Source: Plesiocystis pacifica SIR-1
Lineage (GTDB): Bacteria; Myxococcota_A; Polyangia; Nannocystales; Nannocystaceae
Reading direction: 5' to 3'
NCBI RefSeq assembly: GCF_000170895.1
Contig: NZ_ABCS01000048.1
Span: 1 to 64,000 of the forward strand
Length of the DNA stretch: 64,000 bases
Shown: in pieces, positions 35,102 to 43,590 of the stretch
How positions within the stretch are numbered: position 1 is the first letter of the stretch
How the letters are laid out: every line of letters begins with the position of its first letter
Position numbers and translations under genes: made by a program
Notes under the pieces: model-generated
What the model saw: only the letters and a program-made list of their open reading frames with translations
Databases searched by the model: none
Told to the model about the DNA's origin: nothing

Positions 35102-35750
35102 GTCCCAGCAGCTCCAGCTGCACCCCGAGCCCGACTGGCGCGAGCTCCACGGCTACTGGTTTGGGTCCATCGAGGACTCCCAGGCCTACATGGACGGGCG
35201 CCTGCCGATCTGGTTCTTCGCCGACGCCCAGGCCGACGCGACGATCCGCGCCCGCTTCCTGCCCTGGCTCGAGGCCGCCGCGAGCGCGGGCGAGCTCGAC
35301 ACCCTCGAGGCCCTGCTGCCGAGCTGGTTCGAGGGCCCCCGGGCGCTGCTGAGCCTGGTCCTGCTCTTTGACCAGGTCCCGCGCAACGCCTTCCGCGGCC
35401 AGGCTCAGGCCTTCGCCTACGACGGCCTCGGCCTGCAGATCGCCGAGCGCCTGTTCGCCGAGGGCCACGCCGACGCGCTCGCGCCCATCGAGCGCTTCTT
35501 CGCCGAGCTGCCCTTCCAACACCGCGAGGAGCTCGGCCACCAGCGCCGCCAACGGGCCGCCATCGAGGCCCTGGCCGCCCGCGCCCCCGCCGGCCACCAG
35601 CGCTTCTTCGGCGTCGCCGTCGACATGGCCCAGCGCCACGAGCAGGCCATCGAGCGCTTCGGTCGCTTCCCCCACCGCAACGTGATCCTCGGCCGGACCA
35701 GCGCCGCCGCCGAGCTTCGCTTCCTCGAAGATCCCCGCAACCACTTTTGA
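35091..35750 (+). CDS. DUF924 family protein
   Basis: A 219-aa cytosolic helical protein of the DUF924 family (YWFG near the start, PIWFFADAQAD, LVLLFDQVPRNAFRG, FPHRNVILGR). Its ATG lies inside the last codons of the isocyanide synthase gene, implying coupled translation. DUF924 has no settled function. Its place inside this operon suggests a helper or tailoring role in the pathway (inference). Confidence 0.85.
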   Translation: MQAESQQLQLHPEPDWRELHGYWFGSIEDSQAYMDGRLPIWFFADAQADATIRARFLPWLEAAASAGELDTLEALLPSWFEGPRALLSLVLLFDQVPRNAFRGQAQAFAYDGLGLQIAERLFAEGHADALAPIERFFAELPFQHREELGHQRRQRAAIEALAARAPAGHQRFFGVAVDMAQRHEQAIERFGRFPHRNVILGRTSAAAELRFLEDPRNHF

Positions 35751-35761
35751 AGGAGTCCACC

Positions 35762-36757
35762 ATGTCCGCCACAGCCAAGCGCGTGATGTTTGGATACATC
35801 CAGACCCAGACCCTCCACGCCGTCGTCAAACTCGGCGTGCCCGACATCCTCGACGCGGGCCCGGCGAGCGCCGGCGTCCTGGCCGAGCGCGTCAGAGCCC
35901 GGCCCGACACCCTCGCCCGCGCCCTCGACGTGCTCGTCCGCCTGGGCCTGTTTTGCCGGGACGAGGACGGCCGCTACGCCCACAACGAGGACAGCCGCTG
36001 CCTGTCCTCGGCCCACCCCAACAGCCTCGCGGACCTGCTGCTGTTTTGCGCCCGCGAGTCCTACCAGACCTTCGCCCACCTGCCCGAGGCCGTGCGCACG
36101 GGCGAGGCGGTGTTCCCCGAGGCCTGGGGCGCGCCCTTTTGGGACCACCTCGAGGCCAACCCCGACCGGGCCGCGCTGTTCGCCCGGGCCATGGAGCGCC
36201 AGTCCGAGGCCCTGCTGCGCAAGCTCGCGACCGATCACGACTTCGGCCAGTACGCCGAGATCGTCGACGTGGGCGGGGGCAAGGGCCAGCTGTTTCGGCC
36301 CCTCGCCGCGGCCGGGGTGCGCCCGCCCTGCGTGGTCCTCGACCAGCCCTCGGTCACCGACGCGGCCCAGGCCTACCTCGCCCAGGAGGGCCTCGACCAC
36401 GTGCGCTTCACCGCCGGGGACTTCTTCATGGCCGTGCCCGAGGGCGCCGCGCTCTACGTGCTCAAGTTCGTGCTCCACGACTGGGCCGATCCAGAGTGCC
36501 TGCGGATCCTCGAGCGGGTCCGCGAGGCCATGACGAAATCCCCGGGGGCCAAGCTGATGGTCATCGAGCTCGTGCGCGGCGGGGACCCCTCGCCGTGGAG
36601 CTACCTGTCCGACATGCTGATGCTCTCGACCTTCGGGGCCATGGAGCGCAGCGAGGCCGAGTTCCGCGTCCTGCTGAACGCCGCCGGCTTCGAGGTCGAG
36701 GCCGTCGAGGCCATCGCCGGCGCGCACTACCAGATCGTCGCCGCGCCCCGGAGCTGA
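35762..36757 (+). CDS. SAM-dependent O-methyltransferase
   Basis: A 331-aa class I methyltransferase of the acetylserotonin/hydroxyneurosporene O-methyltransferase type. An N-terminal winged-helix dimerisation domain (about 1-90) precedes the catalytic domain. SAM-binding motif EIVDVGGGKGQLF, acidic residue in VVLDQPSV, VLKFVLHDWADPE, and a late MLMLSTFGAMERSEAEF. ATG 35762 is preceded by a strong ribosome site (aaggagtcc). It probably methylates a phenol or hydroxyl on the isonitrile product (inference). Confidence 0.9.
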   Translation: MSATAKRVMFGYIQTQTLHAVVKLGVPDILDAGPASAGVLAERVRARPDTLARALDVLVRLGLFCRDEDGRYAHNEDSRCLSSAHPNSLADLLLFCARESYQTFAHLPEAVRTGEAVFPEAWGAPFWDHLEANPDRAALFARAMERQSEALLRKLATDHDFGQYAEIVDVGGGKGQLFRPLAAAGVRPPCVVLDQPSVTDAAQAYLAQEGLDHVRFTAGDFFMAVPEGAALYVLKFVLHDWADPECLRILERVREAMTKSPGAKLMVIELVRGGDPSPWSYLSDMLMLSTFGAMERSEAEFRVLLNAAGFEVEAVEAIAGAHYQIVAAPRS

Positions 36758-36760
36758 GCC

Positions 36761-37852
36761 GTGCACCCCAGCCAAGCCAGCGCCGCCACCCTCGACTCGC
36801 TCCGAGCGGACACCCGCCGGGTCGTCGCGGCCATGCTGCCGCACCTCGACGCCCTGGTGAACACCGAGGGCGTCGGCGCTGGCTATTGGCGATCGGGGCG
36901 CAGCCTGCTGATCCAGGCCCTCGCCCGGCGGGTCGAGGCCGGGGAGCGCCTGCCCCTGCTGCTGCCCGGCTTCGCGTTCAAGAACCCCAACCGGGCCAAG
37001 ACCCTCGGCGACCTGCCCGACCTCGCCGAGCAGCTGTCCCTGCAGCACCTCGCCCGCCGCTGCGCCGCGATCTCGACGGCCTACCGCGAGGCCAGCTCCG
37101 GCATGCGACTGCGCGGCGCGGCCACGCCGACGCTGCCCTGGTGCCAGCTGACCGTGTTCGCCGAGGGCCGAGTCTGGGGGGACCTGCTCGGGGTCGACCC
37201 CGAGGTCCAGCGAGCCTACGCCCGCGGGCTCCGGGCCATCCCCGAGCTCGCGCCCTTCGTCGAGTTCGCCGATCTGAGCGCCCTCGCCAGGGACGACCCC
37301 GAATCTGGAATCGAAGCCGAGGTCGAGGTCGAGCTCGAGCTCGACGGGGGCTGGGACGACCCCGAGGCCTTCGGCCGCCTCGAGCGTCGGCTCGGGCGCG
37401 AGCCCGACCTGGCCCGGGTCCACGCCCGCTTCACCCGCCTGTGCATGGAGGACTCCAGGGGCCCCGCCGGCGCCGACGAGCGCCCCGCTGCCCGGGCGAC
37501 TCGCTGCCGCGTCGCCGCGACCCGGATGATGGTCCGCCACGCCGGGTTCACCCGCTTGCTCGAAGAGCGCTACCCCGAGCACCTGCGCCTGAGCGTGCAC
37601 GCGGGCAGCAACACCGGGGCCAAGCTCTCCGTGCACCTCTGGCCTCCAACATCTTCTGGAGAACGGATCGCCGGCCCCCTGCCCTACCACGGCGCCGTGC
37701 TGCTCGGCGTCGACGGAGGGGTCCCTCGCACGGTGCGTGTGGACGAAGCCCTGGCCGCAAAGGCTTGCGTCGTCGAGCGCACGGTCGAGGGACACCCGTG
37801 GTGCCTACGACCCGCGAAGGACGGCGAGCGGCCCGTCCAAAGCTGGCCCTGA
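36761..37852 (+). CDS. Second, divergent PvcA/Dit1-family isocyanide synthase-like protein
   Basis: A 363-aa protein that can be lined up with the PvcA domain of the gene at 33065: LLLPGFAFKNPNRAKTLG with ILPAYPAKSPNAVTKVLG, LPDLAEQLSLQHL with LPDMAEEQSLLYL, VFAEGRVWGDLL with CSDGRVFSDLV, and LRLSVHAGSNTGAKLSV with LRLSIHPQPPHSAKIGI. It lacks the cNMP domains. The segment before the last motif is shorter (LPYHGAVL for TPWHGVAVL), so activity may differ. GTG start 3 bp after the methyltransferase stop. Either a second synthase for another substrate or a subunit for the first. Confidence 0.8.
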   Translation: MHPSQASAATLDSLRADTRRVVAAMLPHLDALVNTEGVGAGYWRSGRSLLIQALARRVEAGERLPLLLPGFAFKNPNRAKTLGDLPDLAEQLSLQHLARRCAAISTAYREASSGMRLRGAATPTLPWCQLTVFAEGRVWGDLLGVDPEVQRAYARGLRAIPELAPFVEFADLSALARDDPESGIEAEVEVELELDGGWDDPEAFGRLERRLGREPDLARVHARFTRLCMEDSRGPAGADERPAARATRCRVAATRMMVRHAGFTRLLEERYPEHLRLSVHAGSNTGAKLSVHLWPPTSSGERIAGPLPYHGAVLLGVDGGVPRTVRVDEALAAKACVVERTVEGHPWCLRPAKDGERPVQSWP

Positions 37853-38152
37853 GCCGACGCGCCTGACCCTCGCCAGCCTCGGTCTGCCCAAATGGTCGGT
37901 CGGCGGCGCGGCATTGACCTGCTCGTCCCCCTGGCCTCGCTGGTCGGCCTGCTCCACGGGGCGGGCTCGGCCGACCCGACCCCAGCCGCGGACGAGAGCC
38001 CGACGGATCCAACAAGCGGAGCGTCGCTCGACTGATCCTTTTGCCACTCGTCATCGCCCTGTAAGCAAAACTCCGCGAGCGCGGTTGCCGGGCCAGCGCC
38101 GAGATGGGAGACCATCGCGACGCCCCGCCCGTTGGGCCCCCCGCCTCGCCGC
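37853..38152. other. Intergenic region after isonitrile cluster
   Basis: A 300-bp gap. It contains a possible 47-codon frame (37892-38035) with a signal-like start. Otherwise no clear element. Presumably holds the promoter of the secreted-protein pair downstream. Confidence 0.4.
37892..38035 (+). CDS. Possible small secreted or membrane peptide, 47 aa
   Basis: A short frame opening MVGRRRGIDLLVPL, then a hydrophobic stretch (ASLVGLLHGAGSA) and an Asp/Thr/Pro/Ser-rich tail (DPTPAADESPTDPTSG). This looks like a signal peptide plus an acidic peptide, similar in style to the linkers in local lipoproteins, but with no lipobox Cys. No good ribosome site. It could be a chance frame. Confidence 0.25.
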   Translation: MVGRRRGIDLLVPLASLVGLLHGAGSADPTPAADESPTDPTSGASLD

Positions 38153-41100
38153 ATGCCTGCCCTGACCACCAGCCTCGCCCTCTTGCTCGCCGCGACCGCG
38201 GCCCTGGGGCCAGACGAGGAAGACCCCGTGGGGATCGTCGATGATCCCGGCGCGGTCGAGGTGGAGCTCGAGTACACGCCGCGCTCGCGCCAGGTGTCCA
38301 TCGAGCGCGCGCGCTGGGAGAGCCTGCGCGCCATGGCCGAGGCCGCGAAGCCCAAGCCAACGCCCCCGCCCGGGCCCTGGGCCACGCACCGCGAGGTGGT
38401 GATCGAGCGCTCGAGCGAGGGCCTGCGCGTGCGCGGGACCTGGAGCCTGGCGAGCGTCGAGCCGGGCTGGTGGACCGGGCGCTTGCTCGGGCCCCTGGCC
38501 GGCATGCGGGTCGAGTCCGCCACCTGGCGCGGCAAGGCCATCGGCGTCACCGAGACGAGCGCGGGCGTCGAGGCCAGCGTCGAGCTCGGCGCCAAGACCC
38601 GCGGCGAGCTCGAGCTCGTCGCCTTCATCCCCGCCGAGTCCCTCCCCGGCGGCGTCGACGGTGGCCTCGCGCTGGACATGGCCCCGGCCGTCCGCGGCGA
38701 GGTCCTGGTCAAGGGCGCGGGCGGGCTGGCGAGCGCCCCCGACGGCCGCGTGCCCGAGCTGGTCGCCGACGGCAACGCCCGCCGGACCCTCGACGGGCTG
38801 TTTTGGGCGGGCGAGCAGGGGCTGCGCCTCGACTGGGTCGACGCCCCGGCCCAAGACGACGCCGTGGCCGAGGGTCCCCTCGCCGTCGCCCAGGCGGCCA
38901 TGGGCCTGACCTTCGGCGACGGCGAAGTGCGGGGCCACGCCCGGGTCAGCTGGCTGCTGCGCCGGGGCGCCCTCGACCAGGTCAGCCTGCGGGTCGAAGG
39001 CCTCGGCAACGACCTGGCCCTCGCCGGCCCCAACGTGCTCGAGTGGACCCGCAGCGGCGACCGCATCGACGTGAAGCTGCGCGAGCCCGCCGACGCCCGC
39101 GTCGACGTCGAGCTGCGCTGGACCCAGGGCCTGCCCAACGAGGCCGAGGCCAGCCTCAGCGCCCCGCGCATCCTCCCGGACCAGGCCTACCGGACCGAGC
39201 GCACCATCCAAGTCGCCCGCGACGGCGAGTTCGAGGTGCTCCCCGAGCTCGAGGGCTGGACCGCCGTGGCCAGCACGGAGCTCCCCGACTGGGCCGGCGG
39301 CTACATTCAAGGCTCGGCGACGGCGAGCTACCGCCGCGAGGGCAAGGGCGCCGGCGAGGCCCGCTTCGACCTGCTGCGCTTCGTGCCCATCTCGGGTCCG
39401 CCGGTGGTCGTCGACGTCGCCGCCTACGAGATCGCGACCACCGACGAGGGCCGGAGCCTCGTCCAGGCCCGCTACGACGTCCGCAACGAGCGAGCCTCGC
39501 ACCTGCGCGTGGCCCTGCCGCCCAACTCGCGGCTGCTCGGCGTGCGGGTCGGCGGCGAAGCGGTCACCCCGGCCGCCGACGGCTCTCCGGACAAAGAGGG
39601 CGGGCAGCCCTCGGCCTGGCGCATCCCCCTCGAGCGCTCCCTCGAGTCCGTCAAGGGCACCCTGTCCTTCCCCGTGGAGCTCATCTTCATCGCCGACGAC
39701 GACGCGGACTGGGAGCGCAAGGAGTCCCGAGAGCTGCGCCTGCCGGCCCTCGACGCCCCCGTGGCCGTCAACCGCGTGCGCGTCTACCTGCCCCCGCGCT
39801 ACCAAAACCGCGTCGACGTGGGCGAGCACCACCGCGTCGACGGCTTCTCCGAGGGCGCGGGCATCACCTACGGCCTGGGCGTGGGCGCGGGCTCCGAGGA
39901 GGTCGCGCGCGCGGACGAGCTCTACCGCGAGGCCCTCGAGGGCTGGATGGACAACGACTTCCGCCAGGCCCAGTCCTCCCTCGACGAGCTCCAGGCCCTC
40001 GGGGCCTCCAACGCCAACATCGACGGGCTGCAGGCCAACCTCGACCTTGTCTCGGGCGCCTACACCGAGGACGCCAAGCAGGGCGGCCAGTCTGCCCTCG
40101 TCGCCCGGCGGATCCGCGACCAGGCGAACACTCGGGCCGCCGACGATCGCATCGAGCTGCTCGAGAAGGCCGCCGAGGCCGACAAGCTCGAGGCCGAGGG
40201 GCGCTACGAGGAGGCCGAGAAGACCCTCGAGGAGGCCCAGGAGCTCGGCCAGCAGCTCGCCCTGCTCGAGCAGGTCGAGTCCCAGGAGCAGGTCGCCTAC
40301 AACCGCTCGCTGAGCTCCATCCAGACCCGCGTGACCGCCAAGAAAAAGCGCAAGCGCGAGGTCAAGAAGAAGCAGCGGCTGGCCGAGGTCGAGGTCACGG
40401 CGAAAGCAACCAAGGCCAAAGAGGGCAAGGCCGACGAGGGCAAAGACGCGGCGCCCATGGGCGGCAAGGCCAAGGCGCCCAAGCGGGTCAACGGGGAGAT
40501 CGTCTACGTCGTCGACGAAGAGCCCGCGCCGCCCGTCGAGGACGAGCCCGACCCCGACATGATCGCCCTCGGCGGCGAGGGTGAGGGCATCACCGTCTAC
40601 GACTTCGAAGACGACGACGTCTCCGGCGAGGTCCTGACCCCCGCTGGCGGAGCCCTCTCGACCGGCGGCCCCGCCCTGCCCAAACCCGAACCAGCCCCCG
40701 AGCCAGCCCCCGAGCCAGCCCCCGAGCCCAGGCCCCAAGCCGAGCTCGAGCGCCGCGTCGAGACGCCCCCTGCCAGCTCGACGGAGCTCGACGCCCAGTA
40801 CGGCTTCGACGACAGCCTCGACGGCGATCTCCTGACCCCCGAGGGGGCCAACATCTCGGCCCGCTCCCGCTCCAAGTCCTCCAGCCTGATCGGCGACGGC
40901 ATGCGCGGCCCAGAGGACATCTCCCGTGACTTCACCGCGGTCGTGGACGTGGCCCCGACCGCGAGCCGCGACGCCTCCGGCGAGGCCGTCACCATCACCA
41001 TGGAGGAGGCCGAGTCCCTCCCGGCCAAGGGCGCCGCGGGCATCAGCCTCGCCGGGACCACGGGCGCCGAGGAGATGGAGATGCCCATGGCCGACGCAGC

Positions 41101-41443
41101 CCCGGCCCCACCTCGTCAGCGGGACGCTCGACGGGCGCGCCGGTCACGAAAGCGCCGAAGCCAAGAACGCCGCCCTCCAGAGGACCGGCGCGCCAACTTC
41201 ATGAGCGCCGACGACTTCAGCGGCAACGTCCGGGCCGACGCCCCCGTCGATGAGCCCCCGCCGCCACCGCCACCGCCGGCCGACCCCAACGCCGCCCTCG
41301 CAGGCCCCGTCGCAGAGGCCTCGGCCGTCGCCGTCCACATCCCCGCCATCGGCGAGACCGTGCTCTACCAGCACATGCTCTTGCGCGAGGGCGAAGCCCT
41401 GACCGTTCACCTCGAGGCCAAGCGCAGCCGCAAGCCCCGCTGA
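38153..41443 (+). CDS. Large secreted protein, paralog of next gene, with coiled coil and TonB-plug-like motif
   Basis: A 1096-aa exported protein of unknown function. ATG 38153 starts a signal peptide (MPALTTSLALLLAATAALG). Residues about 25-590 are beta-rich, with a YDVRNERASHLRVALP segment matching YQVRNNRKQFLRLTLP in the next gene. Residues about 592-760 are a Glu/Lys-rich coiled coil. A low-complexity tail includes SGEVLTPAGG and SRDFTAVVDVAPTASRDAS, then GISLAGTTGAE, which resemble plug-domain motifs of myxobacterial TonB-dependent receptors. Then come Arg- and Pro-rich stretches and a last domain (GETVLYQHMLLREGE) matching the end of the next gene. Probably periplasmic or surface-bound. 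Confidence 0.65.
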   Translation: MPALTTSLALLLAATAALGPDEEDPVGIVDDPGAVEVELEYTPRSRQVSIERARWESLRAMAEAAKPKPTPPPGPWATHREVVIERSSEGLRVRGTWSLASVEPGWWTGRLLGPLAGMRVESATWRGKAIGVTETSAGVEASVELGAKTRGELELVAFIPAESLPGGVDGGLALDMAPAVRGEVLVKGAGGLASAPDGRVPELVADGNARRTLDGLFWAGEQGLRLDWVDAPAQDDAVAEGPLAVAQAAMGLTFGDGEVRGHARVSWLLRRGALDQVSLRVEGLGNDLALAGPNVLEWTRSGDRIDVKLREPADARVDVELRWTQGLPNEAEASLSAPRILPDQAYRTERTIQVARDGEFEVLPELEGWTAVASTELPDWAGGYIQGSATASYRREGKGAGEARFDLLRFVPISGPPVVVDVAAYEIATTDEGRSLVQARYDVRNERASHLRVALPPNSRLLGVRVGGEAVTPAADGSPDKEGGQPSAWRIPLERSLESVKGTLSFPVELIFIADDDADWERKESRELRLPALDAPVAVNRVRVYLPPRYQNRVDVGEHHRVDGFSEGAGITYGLGVGAGSEEVARADELYREALEGWMDNDFRQAQSSLDELQALGASNANIDGLQANLDLVSGAYTEDAKQGGQSALVARRIRDQANTRAADDRIELLEKAAEADKLEAEGRYEEAEKTLEEAQELGQQLALLEQVESQEQVAYNRSLSSIQTRVTAKKKRKREVKKKQRLAEVEVTAKATKAKEGKADEGKDAAPMGGKAKAPKRVNGEIVYVVDEEPAPPVEDEPDPDMIALGGEGEGITVYDFEDDDVSGEVLTPAGGALSTGGPALPKPEPAPEPAPEPAPEPRPQAELERRVETPPASSTELDAQYGFDDSLDGDLLTPEGANISARSRSKSSSLIGDGMRGPEDISRDFTAVVDVAPTASRDASGEAVTITMEEAESLPAKGAAGISLAGTTGAEEMEMPMADAAPAPPRQRDARRARRSRKRRSQERRPPEDRRANFMSADDFSGNVRADAPVDEPPPPPPPPADPNAALAGPVAEASAVAVHIPAIGETVLYQHMLLREGEALTVHLEAKRSRKPR

Positions 41444-41489
41444 GCCCGAGCCCAAGCCTCTCTCCACCGACCACCCCAAGGACCCCGCC

Positions 41490-43376
41490 ATGACCCCGTC
41501 GATGCTCCGCACCCCCGCCCGCGTGGGCCTGCCCGCCCTCGCCCTGCTCACCGCCTTCGCCCTGCTCCCGGCCGAGTCCCGCGCCAACCTTCAAGATCCG
41601 CCCGAGCGCGTGGTCATGGGCCTCGACGAGTTCCTCAACATGTACGAGCAGGCCAAGGGCACCAAGGACACGCCCGAGCAGCCCCCGCGCCACTACGCCC
41701 TGTCCTCGGCGGCCTACGCCGGCGAGGTGCTGATCCAAGACGGCGAGCCCCGCTTCGCCCGCTTCGACGCGACCTTGCGCGTGGAGGTGCTGCGCAAGGA
41801 GGGCTGGGTCCGCGTGCCCGTGCTCCCGGCGACCGTCGCCCTGCACTCGGCCAAGGTCAAGGGCAAGGAGGCCTCGATCGTGATCGAGAACGGCTTCTAC
41901 ACCCTGATCACCGACCAAAAGGGCGCCTTCGACCTCGAGCTCGACTTCGGGGCCTCGGTGTCGACCACCAACGGCCAGAGCCAGGTCGCCTTCGAGCTCG
42001 CGGGCTCCGGCGCGACCACCCTCGCGCTGTCCGTGCCCAGCGAAGAGGACCTCGACTTCACCGTCGCCAACGCCCACCTGCAGTCCGACGAGACCGCCAA
42101 CGGCACCCGCAAGGTCGAGGCCACGCTCCCGAGCACGGGCACCTTGATGATCAGCTGGCAGCGCGAGATCCCCGAGGCCGCCGTGCAGCAGCAGGCCCAG
42201 GTCTACGCCGAGGTCTACACCCTCGTCGGCATCTCCGACGGCCTGATGCGCGCGACCACGACCGTCGAGCACACCATCTTGTTCGCCGGCAAGGACAAGC
42301 TCGAGTTCCAGGTCCCCGAGGGCATGACCCTCGTCGACGTCGAGGGCGTGGGCCTGCGCGACTGGAAGCACCGCGACGACGGCGTGCTCGAGGTCCTGCT
42401 CAACTACGCCGCCGAGGGCAACTACAGCCTGACCATGACCTCCGAGCGCCCCGTCGGCGCCAAGGGTGGCGACCTGTCGGCGCCCATCGTCAAGCCCCTC
42501 GGGGTCGAGCGGGCCAAGGGCTGGCTGGGCGTCGAGTCCCGCGGCAACCTCGAGATCCGCAGCGGCGAGGTGGTCCAGGCCACCGCCGTCGACGTCCGCT
42601 CCCTGCCCGGGGCCATCCTCGGCCTGACCAAGCAGCCCGTGCTGCTCGGCTACAAGTACCTCAACGACCAGGCCAGCGTGCCCCTGCAGATCCAACAGCA
42701 CGCCGACGTCGACGTGCTCGTCACCCTCCTCGACGAGACCCAGGCCCAGACCATGTGGACCCCCGAGGGCCGGCGCCTGACCTCGGTCAACTACCAGGTC
42801 CGCAACAACCGCAAGCAGTTCCTGCGCCTGACCCTGCCCGAGGGCGCCGAGCTGTGGAGCGCGTCCGTGGGCGGGCGCGCGGTCCAGCCGGCCAGCGCCC
42901 CCGACGGCCGCGTGCTCGTGCCCCTGGTCCGCAGCCAGTCCACCGGCGGCGCCCTGGCGGCCTTCGACGTCGAGGTGGTCTACGTCGAAAACGGCGAGCC
43001 CGTCCCGGCCAGCGGCAAGGGCACCTTCTCGGCCACCTTGCCCACCCCCGACGTGCCCAGCACCTACGTCGCGTGGACCATCTACACCCCGGACCGCACC
43101 CGCATCAAGCGCAAGAGCTACGACGGCAGCCTCGCCCACGTCGACTGGCTGTCCAACCCCATCCCCGACGGGACCGTCGCCTACATCGAGACGGTCACCC
43201 CCGAGGTCCAGCAGCAGGCCAACGTCCAGAGCGACACCGGCGGCCTGGGTGAGGGCGCCGTGCCGGTGCCCGTGAGCCTGCCGCTGCAGGGCACGCCGGT
43301 CTACTTCGAGAAGCTCCTCGCCCTCGACGAGACCCTCGAGGTGTCCTTCGACTTCAAGGGCCTCAAGCGGCGCTGA
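41490..43376 (+). CDS. Secreted protein paralogous to the preceding gene
   Basis: A 628-aa exported protein with signal peptide (VGLPALALLTAFALLPAESRA). It lacks the coiled coil and low-complexity insert of its neighbour but shares the beta-rich core (YQVRNNRKQFLRLTLPEGAE, WSASVGGRAVQPA) and the C-terminal end (GTPVYFEKLLALDETLEV). The 46-bp spacing suggests co-transcription. The two proteins may form a complex in the envelope (inference). No enzymatic motif recognised. Confidence 0.65.
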   Translation: MTPSMLRTPARVGLPALALLTAFALLPAESRANLQDPPERVVMGLDEFLNMYEQAKGTKDTPEQPPRHYALSSAAYAGEVLIQDGEPRFARFDATLRVEVLRKEGWVRVPVLPATVALHSAKVKGKEASIVIENGFYTLITDQKGAFDLELDFGASVSTTNGQSQVAFELAGSGATTLALSVPSEEDLDFTVANAHLQSDETANGTRKVEATLPSTGTLMISWQREIPEAAVQQQAQVYAEVYTLVGISDGLMRATTTVEHTILFAGKDKLEFQVPEGMTLVDVEGVGLRDWKHRDDGVLEVLLNYAAEGNYSLTMTSERPVGAKGGDLSAPIVKPLGVERAKGWLGVESRGNLEIRSGEVVQATAVDVRSLPGAILGLTKQPVLLGYKYLNDQASVPLQIQQHADVDVLVTLLDETQAQTMWTPEGRRLTSVNYQVRNNRKQFLRLTLPEGAELWSASVGGRAVQPASAPDGRVLVPLVRSQSTGGALAAFDVEVVYVENGEPVPASGKGTFSATLPTPDVPSTYVAWTIYTPDRTRIKRKSYDGSLAHVDWLSNPIPDGTVAYIETVTPEVQQQANVQSDTGGLGEGAVPVPVSLPLQGTPVYFEKLLALDETLEVSFDFKGLKRR

Positions 43377-43590
43377 GGGTCGAGCACCCAGACATCACGG
43401 GGCGGCACTCCGTCCCTCCCACTCCAAGCATGGGTCCGTCCCAGCCCGCGGTCTGGATCGAGCTTCGTATCGTCGAGCTCGACGCCGATGACGAACCCTT
43501 CGCTAACGCTCTCGGGACTCCTTCACCCCTCCTCGTCACAGTCCCGACAAGCTCGGATGTGTAAAGTGCGCACTGGATAAAAGGCGCACC

